Source: JAKZVK01 sp965248255
GTDB taxonomy: Bacteria > Acidobacteriota > Terriglobia > Bryobacterales > UBA6623
DNA length: 64,000 nucleotides
NCBI GenBank assembly: GCA_965248255.1
Contig: CBDFIW010000001.1
Span: 62,001-126,000 of the forward strand
Direction: 5' to 3'
In this document: positions 1 to 8,323 of the stretch, in pieces
How positions within the stretch are numbered: position 1 is the first letter of the stretch
Layout of the letters: each line of letters starts with the position of its first letter
The notes under the pieces: generated by a model
The model's database searches: none
Seen by the model: only the letters and a program-made list of their open reading frames with translations
Told to the model about the DNA's origin: nothing
Translations under genes and position numbers: made by a program

Positions 1-1
1 G

Positions 2-1375
2 GTGACACTGGCCTTTCTGCGGTCGTTGGCGCCGCTGTTGGGCGACATTCACGGCCAGCACGAGCAACAAAGTCTGTTCTCGGCGCGCACGCAGCTCGAC
101 ATGCTCGACGCCTTTGCGGGGACGGCCGACGACAGCGCCCAGGTCGCCGACATCTACCGCGCTTGGCGTCGGGCTGACGAAAGGCTGCGGGAGTTACGGG
201 GGAACGAACAGGAACGTTTGAGGTTGTCAGACCTTTATCGCTTCCAGCACCGCGAGATCGGTGAAGCCAAGCTCGACCCGGCGGAGGTCGAACAGTTGAC
301 GCGGCGCCGCGACGTTTTGGGGAACCTGGCGCGCGTCGAGGAGAACGCCACGCTTGCCTATGACGTGCTCTATGATTCCTCCGTCTCGGCTACCACGCAA
401 CTAGCGGCGGCGCAGAAGGCATTAGGGGATTTGATCGCGTTGGACCCCTCGCTTGGCTCGCTCAAGGAGCGGCTGGAAGGAGCGCGGGCAAACATCGAGG
501 ACGCCGCGTTCGAGATTCGCAGCTACGTCGACCGCTTGGAACCTGACCCCGACGCGTTCGCGGCGATCGAAGACCGGCTGGCATTGATCGAGGGGCTCAA
601 GCGCAAATACGGGGCGACGGTCGAAGAAGTGTTGGCCTACGGCCGCGAAGTCGAGACCCGGCTTGAAGAATTGCAGTCCAGCGATACCGCGATTGCGCAG
701 ACGGAACAACAACGCCAGGTGGCGGCGGGTCAATACGAGGCGCTGGCGAAGAGCCTGTCCGAGCGCCGTCGCAAAGCGGCCGCGAAGCTGCAATCGCAAG
801 TTGAGAAAGAGCTCGCCTCGCTCGCGATGCAGAAGGCACGGTTCGAAATCGCTTTCGAAGAGCCCGCAGAGGGGGCCGCCGGCTGGAGCGCCTCGGGATC
901 GGACCGCGTGCGGTTTCTGGTATCGGCGAACCCGGGCCAACCTCCGCGACCGATGGCACAGGTGGCGTCGGGGGGTGAGCTGTCGCGCATCACGCTGGCG
1001 CTCAAGAGCTGTTTGGTTTCAACCTTCGGCAAAAGGCGTAGGGCGGACGCGCCACGTACGCTCGTGTTTGACGAGATCGATAGCGGCGTCGGCGGCCGAG
1101 TCGCCGACGCCCTGGGCCGGCGGCTGAAGAAGCTTTCCGACAGTCACCAGGTGCTGTGTGTCACGCACCTGCCGCAGATCGCAGGGTTTGCCGACGCGCA
1201 CTACTTCGTCGAGAAGGAAGAGCGCGAGAGCGAGACGTTTGCCTCGGTCGCCGAGTTGTCGGAGCCCCAGCGCGTCGACGAGCTGGCGCGCATGCTTTCC
1301 GGCGCCGAGGTGACCTCGACCGCCGTGAAGCACGCCCACCAGATGTTGAAAGCCAATCGGCAGAAGGCAGGATAG
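2..1375 (+). CDS. recN: DNA repair ATPase RecN, 3' part (5' end outside window)
   Basis: This is the C-terminal 457 residues of RecN, the SMC-like cytoplasmic ATPase that acts early in double-strand break repair. The reading frame is open to the window edge, so the N-terminal Walker A part is missing. The segment begins with the family motif DIHGQHEQQSL. A long charged coiled-coil region follows (about residues 60-270). The C-terminal ATPase half carries the ABC-type signature VASGGELSRITLALKS, the Walker B LVFDEIDSGVGG and the switch His in VTHLPQIA. The length and order of these parts match the C-terminal four fifths of a typical 550-570 residue RecN. The gene ends in a clean TAG. Identification is secure. 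Confidence 0.95.
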   Translation: MTLAFLRSLAPLLGDIHGQHEQQSLFSARTQLDMLDAFAGTADDSAQVADIYRAWRRADERLRELRGNEQERLRLSDLYRFQHREIGEAKLDPAEVEQLTRRRDVLGNLARVEENATLAYDVLYDSSVSATTQLAAAQKALGDLIALDPSLGSLKERLEGARANIEDAAFEIRSYVDRLEPDPDAFAAIEDRLALIEGLKRKYGATVEEVLAYGREVETRLEELQSSDTAIAQTEQQRQVAAGQYEALAKSLSERRRKAAAKLQSQVEKELASLAMQKARFEIAFEEPAEGAAGWSASGSDRVRFLVSANPGQPPRPMAQVASGGELSRITLALKSCLVSTFGKRRRADAPRTLVFDEIDSGVGGRVADALGRRLKKLSDSHQVLCVTHLPQIAGFADAHYFVEKEERESETFASVAELSEPQRVDELARMLSGAEVTSTAVKHAHQMLKANRQKAG

Positions 1376-1472
1376 GGGCTGCCCCCCCCCACTCAGACCG
1401 GCACCCCTCCTTGCGTCGAGCGGCTTCGGGGCGGAAGGGGCTTGAGCGCGGCGTCCTCGCCGGCTTGGTCTT

Positions 1473-1530
1473 GCTCAACGCGGGCTGACGCCCCGCGGCG
1501 CCGAGTGCTGTTAGCGGCTGCCTCTTGATT
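1473..1530. repeat. REP-like dispersed palindromic repeat, copy A
   Basis: The recN-cysQ gap holds a palindrome-like unit (CTCAACGC, GCTGACGC, GCGGC, GAG; 1473-1505). The same unit recurs at 35491-35523 with compensating changes in the arms (GG/CC here, AA/TT there). A second short motif TAGCGGCTGC-TCTTG (1512-1528) is repeated at 10763-10780 beside the first IS630 copy. No gene is seen in the remainder of the gap. Compensated stems recurring between genes are typical of REP elements, but I cannot count genome copies. Confidence 0.5.
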
Positions 1531-1534
1531 TCTA

Positions 1535-2397
1535 ATGAGCTTACTTCCTGAACTCGATCTTCCCTATCTTTGTGACACCGCCCGACAGGCCGGCGAGGGC
1601 ATACTCGATGTCTATCACACCGACTTCGGTGTCTTCCGCAAGAGCGACGCCTCACCGGTAACCGAAGCCGACCGGCGCGCCCACAAAGCGATCAAGGCGC
1701 GTCTCGCCGAGCGCTATCCGCAAGTCCCCATCCTCTCGGAAGAGAGCAGCGAACACGCGCCGTACGAAGTCCGCCGCCAGTGGCCGAGCTATTGGCTGGT
1801 CGATCCTCTCGATGGCACGAAAGAATTCATCAAGCGCAACGGACAGTTCACCGTCAACATTGCGTTGATCGAAGACTCGCGGCCGGTGGCCGGTGTCGTC
1901 TACGCTCCCGCCCGCCGGTTGCTCTACTACGGCACCCTTCCGGGCAGGGCCTTCAAGGCGGAAAACGACGCTGCACCCCGGTGCGGCTCGAGCGCGCGGG
2001 GCGTGACGACGGCCGCCGGGTCATCGCCGGCAGCCTCTCCCACCCCAGCCCCGAGATGGAGGTGTTCGTCGCCGAGCAGCGCCGCCGCTATCCGCGTGTC
2101 GAGTTCATCGCCATGGGCAGCTCGCTCAAGATCTGCATGGTGGCGGACGGCGCCGCGGACATCTACCCCCGCCTGGGCCCGACCATGGAGTGGGATACGG
2201 CCGCCGCGCACGCCGTGGCCAATGCCGCCGGTTGCCGGGTCGTGCGGTACGGCAGCGACGAAGAGCTCCGCTATAACAAACAAGACCTCCTAAACGAATG
2301 GTTCGTGGTGTGGCGCAAGTCTCCAGACTTGCCGTCTCGCGACTCTTCGCGAGACAGGGCGCCGACCGAGCACGATCGTGCCAAGCGGTGGACCTGA
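1535..2397 (+). pseudogene. cysQ: 3'(2'),5'-bisphosphate nucleotidase CysQ, frameshifted
   Basis: CysQ is an inositol-monophosphatase-fold enzyme that hydrolyses 3'-phosphoadenosine 5'-phosphate, a by-product of sulfate assimilation. The first frame (from ATG 1535) covers about 147 residues and includes the metal-binding motifs SEESSEH and DPLDGTKEFIKRNG. Near 1965-1980, by a CCCC run, homology jumps to another frame that continues with RVIAGSLSHPSPE and the C-terminal metal motif PTMEWDTAAAHAVA. The jump fits a one-base deletion. The end is also unusual: after NEWFVV the frame reads about 28 residues encoded by an inverted repeat instead of stopping. It is either a real pseudogene or a single-base consensus error in an otherwise intact gene. 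Confidence 0.85.
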
Positions 2398-2441
2398 GTC
2401 CCGAAGAATCGGGACTCGGCAAGCCTGGAGGCTTACGCCAC
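2310..2441. repeat. Inverted pair of a ~45-bp REP-like unit
   Basis: Starting at 2310 the sequence reads GTGGCGCAAGTCTCCAGACT and continues into TTGCCG and a small hairpin (TCTCGCGA/TCGCGAGA). The reverse complement of the stretch ending at 2441 reads GTGGCGTAAGCCTCCAGGCT with the same layout. The two arms face each other across about 40 bp and both keep internal self-complementarity despite base changes. The left arm is translated as the tail of cysQ. The right arm abuts the start of the downstream peptidase gene, so its 5' leader lies in the repeat. Confidence 0.7.
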
Positions 2442-2458
2442 AAGGTTAAGATACAGCC

Positions 2459-4444
2459 ATGCTCAAACGTATCCTCCTGCCTCTGCTGCTGATGGCCTTG
2501 GCCGCCCTGGCCCAAACCGACACGCAATGGACGCCCGAACTGTCTATGCAGGTGGACTCCATCGGGGATGTCATGCCCTCTCCGAATGGCGAGTGGGTCG
2601 CCTACACCCGAAGCCGCACTGTGATGGAAGAAACCCGCAGCGAATTCGTCACGCAGATCTATCTGGCGCGCGCGGACGGCTCACGCCGCTTTCAACTCAC
2701 CGCGGGCGAGGAAAGCTCAGCCGCCCCGGCCTTCTCGCCCGATAGCGGGTTCGTCTACTTCCTCTCCGACCGCTCAGGCAAACAGAACCTGTGGCGCATT
2801 TCGGTCGCCGGCGGCGAGGCCGAACGCCTCACCGACTGGGGCGGCAAGATCGGCGGGTTCCGCGTCTCGCCTGATGGCAAGTCGATCGCCTTCCGCGGCC
2901 GCAAGTCCGACCCCGATCAGAGAAAGGCCGAGAAGGAGAAACGCGACTTTCGCGTCATTGACGAAAACCCGGAGAACCACGCACTGTGGATCGTCTCGAC
3001 AGCGGCCAAGGCTGGAGAGGCCGACCCGGAACGCGTGTTCGAGCCCCCCTATCACGTGGCCCGCTTCGAGTGGTCCCCCGATTCGAACAAGATCGTCTTC
3101 GAACACTGGCCGCGGCCCGAGCCGCCTTACCGGTTTGAGGCTGACATCTCGGAAGTCGACGTCACGAGCGGCGAGACCAAGGCGCTGGCCGACTCAGAGC
3201 GCGTCGAGCACTCGCCCTACTACTCGCGCGACGACCGCCTGCTGGCCTACGTTCGCAGTTCCGAGTTGGGCCGCTGGGCCGGCGAGGGGCGTCTGGTCGT
3301 CCTCGATCTCACAAGTGGCAAAAGCCGCGCCCTGCCGGTCACGCAGGACGAATTCGGACGCGGCTCGAACCTGCTGGGGTTTTCCCCCGATTCGAAACAA
3401 CTCTACTTCACCGAAACAAACAAGACCCGCAACGTTTTGCAGTCGATCGGCCTCGACGAGGTCGCCGCGAGCCTCGATCAGCCTTCCCGAGGGACGCTCT
3501 CGACTTACGGCCGGGGCGCGCGGCTGAACGCCACGGGCTCGCACATCGGCTTCGCCGCAGAAAGCTGGGACCGGGCTGCGGAGGCGTCCGTTCTCGACCT
3601 CGATGGTGGCACCAGCCGGCAAGTCAGCGCCCATGGGGAACGACTGCCGGATCTCCCGATTGGCAAAACCGAAGTTGTGCGCTGGAAGACCGAAGACGGC
3701 TTCGAGATCGAAGGTTTGCTGACTTATCCCGTGGGCTACGAGGCCGGCAGGCGCGCTCCGTTCGTCTTGCTCATTCATGGCGGGCCGATGGGGGTATTCA
3801 CCGACCTGTTTCTTGGGGCACGGGGCCTCTACCCCGTCGCCGCGTTCGCCGCCAAGGGCTACGCCGTCTTGCGGCCCAACCCCCGCGGCTCGTCGGGCTA
3901 CGGCAAGAAGTTCCGCATGGCGAACTACGGCGACTGGGGCGGTGGCGACTATGAGGACATCATGGCGGGCGTCGACCATGTGATCGAGATGGGGATCGCC
4001 GATCCGCAGCGTATGGCAGTGATGGGCTGGAGCTACGGCGGGTTCATGACGAGCTGGGTCATCACTCACACGAATCGCTTCAAAGCCGCCTGCGTTGGAG
4101 CCGCAGTGACGAATCTATGGAGCTTCACCGGCACCTCCGACATCCCCAACTTCTTGCCCGATTACTTCGCAGGCGAGCCGTGGGAGAGATTCCAGGCCTA
4201 CCGTGACCACTCGCCGATGAGCTTCGTGAAGGGCGTCACAACGCCGTCACTGATCCTGCACGGCGAGCAGGATCTGCGCGTGCCGATCTCGCAAGGGTTT
4301 GAGCTGTACAACGCCCTGAAGCGCCAAGGCGTCAAGACGAAGATGGTCGTTTACCCCCGAACCCCCCACGCGCCGCGCGAGCCGAAGTTCGTGCTCGACG
4401 TCGCCCGACGCCACCTGGCGTGGGTTGAAGAGCACTTGCAGTAA
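2459..4444 (+). CDS. Secreted S9 family (prolyl oligopeptidase-type) serine peptidase
   Basis: This is a 661-residue exported peptidase. Residues 1-19 form a signal peptide (MLKRILLPLLLMALAALAQ). Residues about 30-380 look like a PD40/WD40-type beta propeller with repeated SPDS/SPDG motifs. The C-terminal alpha/beta hydrolase domain (about 400-660) has the oxyanion segment LLIHGGPMG, nucleophile Ser525 in GWSYGGF, Asp605 in GEQDLRVP and His637 in TPHAPRE. This is the order and spacing of the acylaminoacyl-peptidase/DPP subgroup, which cleaves short peptides and probably acts in the periplasm. There is no strong Shine-Dalgarno sequence because an inverted repeat reaches to 18 bp before the ATG. 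The gene looks complete. Confidence 0.92.
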   Translation: MLKRILLPLLLMALAALAQTDTQWTPELSMQVDSIGDVMPSPNGEWVAYTRSRTVMEETRSEFVTQIYLARADGSRRFQLTAGEESSAAPAFSPDSGFVYFLSDRSGKQNLWRISVAGGEAERLTDWGGKIGGFRVSPDGKSIAFRGRKSDPDQRKAEKEKRDFRVIDENPENHALWIVSTAAKAGEADPERVFEPPYHVARFEWSPDSNKIVFEHWPRPEPPYRFEADISEVDVTSGETKALADSERVEHSPYYSRDDRLLAYVRSSELGRWAGEGRLVVLDLTSGKSRALPVTQDEFGRGSNLLGFSPDSKQLYFTETNKTRNVLQSIGLDEVAASLDQPSRGTLSTYGRGARLNATGSHIGFAAESWDRAAEASVLDLDGGTSRQVSAHGERLPDLPIGKTEVVRWKTEDGFEIEGLLTYPVGYEAGRRAPFVLLIHGGPMGVFTDLFLGARGLYPVAAFAAKGYAVLRPNPRGSSGYGKKFRMANYGDWGGGDYEDIMAGVDHVIEMGIADPQRMAVMGWSYGGFMTSWVITHTNRFKAACVGAAVTNLWSFTGTSDIPNFLPDYFAGEPWERFQAYRDHSPMSFVKGVTTPSLILHGEQDLRVPISQGFELYNALKRQGVKTKMVVYPRTPHAPREPKFVLDVARRHLAWVEEHLQ

Positions 4445-4544
4445 CCGATGCAGGGTATGCCAACCGCCGGGCTCTCGCATTCAGAGACTACAGACAACGG
4501 ACTTCGCATCATGGTGCTCGTTGTGGTAGAATGACTATAGACTC

Positions 4545-4781
4545 ATGACCATGATCTCTAATGGCCGGCACATCGCAGCCGGGGAATTTAAAGCCAAATG
4601 CCTTGCTCTGCTCGATGAAGTGGCCCTAACGGGCCAGGATATCGTCGTTACTAAGCGCGGCAAGCCGGTCGCGAAGATCGTCCCGCTCAAGGGGGCGGAA
4701 GCTCCCTCTCTGCGCGGCAGCGTCCTGTGGGAAAAGGACATCGTCTCTCCGGTCGGAGATGCGTGGGATGCAGACTCGTGA
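4545..4781 (+). CDS. Phd/YefM-type antitoxin
   Basis: This small 78-residue protein is the antitoxin of a type II toxin-antitoxin pair. The N-terminal part has the Phd/YefM look: a short helix-rich DNA-binding region, then the strongly diagnostic DIVVTKRGKPVAKIVPLK. The acidic C-terminal tail would be the toxin-wrapping segment. Its stop codon overlaps the GTG start of the PIN-domain toxin (GTGA), as is normal for co-translated pairs. A TAGAAT box at 4527-4532 lies just upstream and may be the -10 element. Antitoxins of this type usually repress their own operon, which I infer here from family knowledge. Confidence 0.88.
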   Translation: MTMISNGRHIAAGEFKAKCLALLDEVALTGQDIVVTKRGKPVAKIVPLKGAEAPSLRGSVLWEKDIVSPVGDAWDADS

Positions 4782-5164
4782 CGATCGCGGATACGCACGC
4801 GTGGGTCTGGTGGGCAAGCCAAGCGGAGAAACTCAGTCCAGACGCGCGCCGTGCTTTGGATGAGGCGCACATCATCGGCGTCTCGGCGATCAGCTGTTGG
4901 GAGCTGTCAATGCTGGTCGTCAAGCAGCGGCTCGGGCTCAATCGGGACCCGCTGACCTGGATCAAGCAGGCTTTGGCGCATCCGCGGGTGAGGCTGTTGC
5001 CGCTGTCGCCGGAGATCTCGGTCCGGGCCGCGAATCTGGGCCGTGACTTCCACGGTGATCCTGCGGACCGGATGATCGTCGCGACCGCCTTTGAGGCACG
5101 TGCTGAGTTGGTTACGAAGGACGACCAGATTCGCGCATGGCACAAGATCCGGACGGTTTGGTAG
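4778..5164 (+). CDS. vapC: PIN-domain ribonuclease toxin (VapC-type)
   Basis: This 128-residue PIN-domain protein is the expected endoribonuclease toxin partner of the upstream antitoxin. I chose the GTG at 4778, which overlaps the antitoxin stop by four bases. Longer starts add residues that overlap the antitoxin and lack family similarity. Conserved acidic residues sit at the usual places: Asp5 in IADTHAWVWW, Glu42 in CWELSML, and Asp94/Asp97 in HGDPADRMIVATA. Together they form the metal-binding active site. The closing segment LVTKDDQIRAW is also typical of this subgroup. The pair looks intact and functional. Confidence 0.9.
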   Translation: MTIADTHAWVWWASQAEKLSPDARRALDEAHIIGVSAISCWELSMLVVKQRLGLNRDPLTWIKQALAHPRVRLLPLSPEISVRAANLGRDFHGDPADRMIVATAFEARAELVTKDDQIRAWHKIRTVW

Positions 5165-5384
5165 GGCACGAAGCCGACGCGCGCGCGACCCCGCCTAGCA
5201 GCTCCTTGAGCGGGTCTTGCACCGAACGCGGCCCGCTGACGTGCCGGCGAAAGCCCTCGGCGAACCCGAGCCCGACGGAGCGGCCCAGCCATCGACAGCC
5301 CCGAAAAAACAGCCGTTGCCGCCCTAACCTTCCCCGCCCCGGTGCGTCAAACTGAAGTGCAGGTAGCCACGTTGGCACTCAGCG

Positions 5385-5993
5385 GTGTGGCGGGCCGAGG
5401 CGGAGGCGCTCAGCGAAGCCGCCCTGATCCGGGCCGCTCAAAAAGACGATCACGACGCGTTTGAGCAGCTCGTGCGGCTGCATGACCGCAGCGTGCTCCG
5501 CGTGGCGCTCAACCTGTTGCGCTCCGAGGAAGATGCCAGGGACGCCTACCAGGAGGTCTTTCTCCGTACCTACCGCAGCCTGGGGGGCTTTCGGTTCCAA
5601 TGCAGCTTCCGCACCTGGCTCTATCGCATCGCCACCAACGTGTGCCTCGATCAGTTGCGGCGCAAAGGCGTCCGCAAGGAGCAGCCGTTGGGCGCCAAGC
5701 TCGGGGCCAACGGTGACGGACCGGCCTTCGACCCTATCGAGCGCACCGCGGACCAGCGGGCCGAAAGCGACCCCGATCGCGTATATGCCACCGAAGAGCT
5801 GTCGCGGGGGATCGCCGACGCGCTCGGACGGCTCACGCCCAAGGAGCGCGTCGTTTTCGAGATGAGGCACTACGAGGGCCTGCGCCTGCGCGCAATCGGC
5901 GAGGTGCTTGAGATGAGTGAAGAAGCGACGAAGCATTGCCTGTTCCGGGCGACGCGCAAGATGCGCATCGCACTCAAGGATGTTCCACGATGA
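5385..5993 (+). CDS. ECF-type sigma-70 factor
   Basis: This 202-residue RNA polymerase sigma factor has only regions 2 and 4. Region 2 spans roughly residues 20-90 (DDHDAFEQLVRLHD, DARDAYQEVFLRTYRSLGGF, SFRTWLYRIATNVCLDQLRR). After an acidic linker, region 4 (about 140-200) contains the GRLTPKERVVFEMRHYEGL helix and a helix-turn-helix. The start is GTG at 5385, preceded by TTGGCACTCAGC but with no strong ribosome site, so a slightly different start is possible. The stop overlaps the ATG of the next gene (ATGA). That gene encodes a zinc-finger anti-sigma factor, so the pair should act as a regulated module. Confidence 0.93.
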   Translation: MWRAEAEALSEAALIRAAQKDDHDAFEQLVRLHDRSVLRVALNLLRSEEDARDAYQEVFLRTYRSLGGFRFQCSFRTWLYRIATNVCLDQLRRKGVRKEQPLGAKLGANGDGPAFDPIERTADQRAESDPDRVYATEELSRGIADALGRLTPKERVVFEMRHYEGLRLRAIGEVLEMSEEATKHCLFRATRKMRIALKDVPR

Positions 5994-6943
5994 CTTGTGA
6001 CCAATGGCAATCTCGCATCAGCCTGTACCTCTACGGCGAGTTGAAGGCGGAAGAGAACGACGCGCTCGAAGATCACCTCGGTCAGTGCGGCGATTGTACG
6101 CGGGCGCTCGAGGATGAACGGAGCTTCTTCGCCCGGCTCGACGAGCGGAAGCCGGTCGAAGCCCCACCCTCACTGCTGACCGAATGCCATCACGACCTTA
6201 TGCGTAACGTCTATCGGTCGGAGCCGCACCGTGCGGGCGTTCGGGGCTGGTGGGATGCTTTTCAGCGCTCGCTGGCCGGCGCGCGCCTGGTGTGGCAGCC
6301 GACGGCCGCCTTGGCCGTGGCCGCACTGGCCTTCTATGCGGGCCGTGCAACGCAATCCGCTCCCGGCGAGACGAGGACGTGGTTTTCGTCGCCGCCGGCG
6401 CAAGAGGCCTCTCTGATCCCGGCCGACACTTCGCTGACCGGCATCGAGTCGGTTGCGATCGACCCGCGCGAGGGGAATGTGCGGATCGTCGTGGAGGAGA
6501 TCTCGCGCCGTACGATCTCCGGCTCGCCGCAGGACCCCCACATTCGGGGACTGCTACTCTCGGCCGTACGCACGGCGCCGAACTCGGGCGTGCGGCTCGA
6601 TAGGCTCGACGTGCTCACTCACCGAACCGAAGACCTCGACGTCCGCCGGATGCTGATCGACTCGATGATCGAAGACAGCAACGCCGGGGTCCGGTTCAAA
6701 GCGTTCGATGCGCTCAAAGCACACAAACAAGACCCGGAGGTTCGCCGGGCGCTGGTGGAAGTGCTGCGCCGCGACGGCAACCCCGACATGCGTGTGCAGG
6801 CGATCGAGTTGCTCACCGAGGCACCCGACCGCGACCTGGTCGGCGTATTGCAGGAGTTGATCGAGACCGAAGCCAACCAGTATGTGCGGCTGCGCTCCGA
6901 GCAAACCCTGCAGGAGCTGAACGCCTCGGTGGACCGCTTCTAG
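5990..6943 (+). CDS. Zinc-finger anti-sigma factor with C-terminal HEAT repeats
   Basis: This 317-residue protein is translationally coupled to the sigma factor (ATGA overlap; earlier starts would lie inside sigma). The N-terminal anti-sigma zinc domain has the HX3CX2C motif in DHLGQCGDCTRAL. A single hydrophobic segment (PTAALAVAALAFYAG, about residue 105-120) should be the membrane anchor. After a linker, residues about 165-310 form tandem alpha-helical HEAT-like repeats (VRRMLIDSMIEDSNAGVRFK, VRRALVEVLRRDGNPDMRVQ, LVGVLQELIETEANQYVRLR). In the inferred topology the zinc domain binds sigma in the cytoplasm and the HEAT domain lies across the membrane as a possible sensor or scaffold. The family assignment is firm. 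The sensing role is inference. Confidence 0.88.
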   Translation: MTCDQWQSRISLYLYGELKAEENDALEDHLGQCGDCTRALEDERSFFARLDERKPVEAPPSLLTECHHDLMRNVYRSEPHRAGVRGWWDAFQRSLAGARLVWQPTAALAVAALAFYAGRATQSAPGETRTWFSSPPAQEASLIPADTSLTGIESVAIDPREGNVRIVVEEISRRTISGSPQDPHIRGLLLSAVRTAPNSGVRLDRLDVLTHRTEDLDVRRMLIDSMIEDSNAGVRFKAFDALKAHKQDPEVRRALVEVLRRDGNPDMRVQAIELLTEAPDRDLVGVLQELIETEANQYVRLRSEQTLQELNASVDRF

Positions 6944-6997
6944 GCGCCGTTGATGATGAGAACCTCCGCGAATAACGATCGCGAGCGGGCCGGCGGC

Positions 6998-7011
6998 CAC
7001 GGCATGCCGTG
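6998..7011. repeat. Perfect 14-bp palindrome CACGGCATGCCGTG (REP-like)
   Basis: This perfect palindrome sits in the gap between the anti-sigma and DUF4097 genes and is followed by CCCCTAC. Related sequences occur in other intergenic spaces at 32901-32918, near 38691 and near 43684, which suggests a dispersed palindromic repeat rather than an operator for this locus. Confidence 0.5.
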
Positions 7012-7053
7012 CCCCTACATCGGGACGGCTCGAACCGGGCTGGAGAAACGGAC

Positions 7054-8235
7054 GTGAACGCAACCCGCACGGCACTGATGGGCCTCCTTATTCTGACCCT
7101 CGTCTCGCCGGCCCAGGCTCAAATCCAGAAACAAGGCCGCTACTGGGTCGAAACCGTCGAGGGTACCGTACCTGCCGGTACCCGCCTCCGTATCAGCTCC
7201 GTCGGCGCCGTCTCGGTCGAGGGGGCCGCGGGTCAACAGGTCCGCTACACGGTCACGAAGAAAGTGCGAGCCCGCGACCAACAAGAGGCCGAACGCCGCT
7301 TGAAGCAGGCTCAAGTGACGGCCGCCCTGCAGAACCTCACCGCTGCGATCTCACTCCAATCGCCGCGCTGCCGGCGCTGCGGCTTCACGGCGGAGATGAA
7401 GGTCGTGGTTCCCACCTCGACCCACCGCACGCTGGTCAACACGGTGGGCGGCTTGCTGAGCGTGGCGAACCTCCGGGGCCGAGTCAACGCCGACAGCGAA
7501 GGCGGCTCGATCGCGATTCACCAGGTCGGCGGCTCTGTACGCGCTGCCACCGCGGGGGGAAGCATTTCGCTCGATTCGATCGGCGGCGATGTGATCTGCG
7601 AGACGGCGGGCGGGGGGATCTCGCTGAAGCAGGCAGGGGGCGACGCCACGTTGACGACGAGCGGAGGCGGCATCTCGGCCGATGGCGTACGCGGCACGCT
7701 GCGGGCCGAAACGGCCGGCGGCAACATCAACGCGCAGCGCGTTGGTCGAAACCTGATTGCGGGGACCTCGGGCGGCTCCATTCATGTACAGGAAGTCGCA
7801 GGAGCCGTACGTGCCGAGACGGCCGGCGGCTCAATCCACGTCACCTCGGCGCCGGTGGGCCTGCGGGTGGAGGCGGCCAACGGAGAGATCCATCTCAAGG
7901 ACGTTGCGGGCGCGGTCGTCGCCGCGAATGCAACAGGGAATATCAAGGCGCATTTTCTTGCCGGGCGTCCTCTCGGCAACTCGCTGCTCGAGACGAACGT
8001 CGGCACGATCGAGGTTTGGCTTCCGGCGGATCTGAAGGTCACGGTGATGGCGATCGTCGAGTTGGCGGGCAGCGTGCGTCGCATCCAGAGTGATTTCGAC
8101 GCGATTCAAGTGATAAACGAGGGCGACGAATTTGGTCCCGGATCGGTCGTCGCCGAGGGCTCGATCAACGGCGGCGGGCCCATCCTGCGTATCCATAACA
8201 CCACCGGCCGCATCAAGATCCGCCGGGCGCAATGA
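7054..8235 (+). CDS. Secreted DUF4097-type beta-helix protein
   Basis: This 393-residue exported protein has a signal peptide ending in SPAQAQ. The GTG at 7054 is chosen because GGAGA lies a suitable distance upstream and the hydrophobic core follows directly. A CRRCG motif sits near residue 108. The rest is a regular succession of about 18-22 residue units rich in GG and SI (TAGGSISLDSIGG, TSGGGISADG, TAGGNINAQRVG, TAGGSIHVTSAP), the hallmark of DUF4097/DUF4098 proteins that fold as right-handed beta structures. Its function is unknown. The position after a sigma/anti-sigma pair and before a PDZ protein suggests an envelope-located target of that regulon. Confidence 0.85.
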   Translation: MNATRTALMGLLILTLVSPAQAQIQKQGRYWVETVEGTVPAGTRLRISSVGAVSVEGAAGQQVRYTVTKKVRARDQQEAERRLKQAQVTAALQNLTAAISLQSPRCRRCGFTAEMKVVVPTSTHRTLVNTVGGLLSVANLRGRVNADSEGGSIAIHQVGGSVRAATAGGSISLDSIGGDVICETAGGGISLKQAGGDATLTTSGGGISADGVRGTLRAETAGGNINAQRVGRNLIAGTSGGSIHVQEVAGAVRAETAGGSIHVTSAPVGLRVEAANGEIHLKDVAGAVVAANATGNIKAHFLAGRPLGNSLLETNVGTIEVWLPADLKVTVMAIVELAGSVRRIQSDFDAIQVINEGDEFGPGSVVAEGSINGGGPILRIHNTTGRIKIRRAQ

Positions 8236-8323
8236 CCTCGAGAGCCCGTAGCACAAGCTCGAAGAGACGGGCGGCCCTGGGCTGGCAGCGGCCATGGGCA
8301 GATAGAGATAGGAGATAACAGTC

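Noticed and set aside
5112..5378. Minus-strand 88-residue frame between vapC and the sigma gene
   Set aside because: It overlaps the 3' end of vapC, has Arg/Gly-rich composition typical of noise and no motif.
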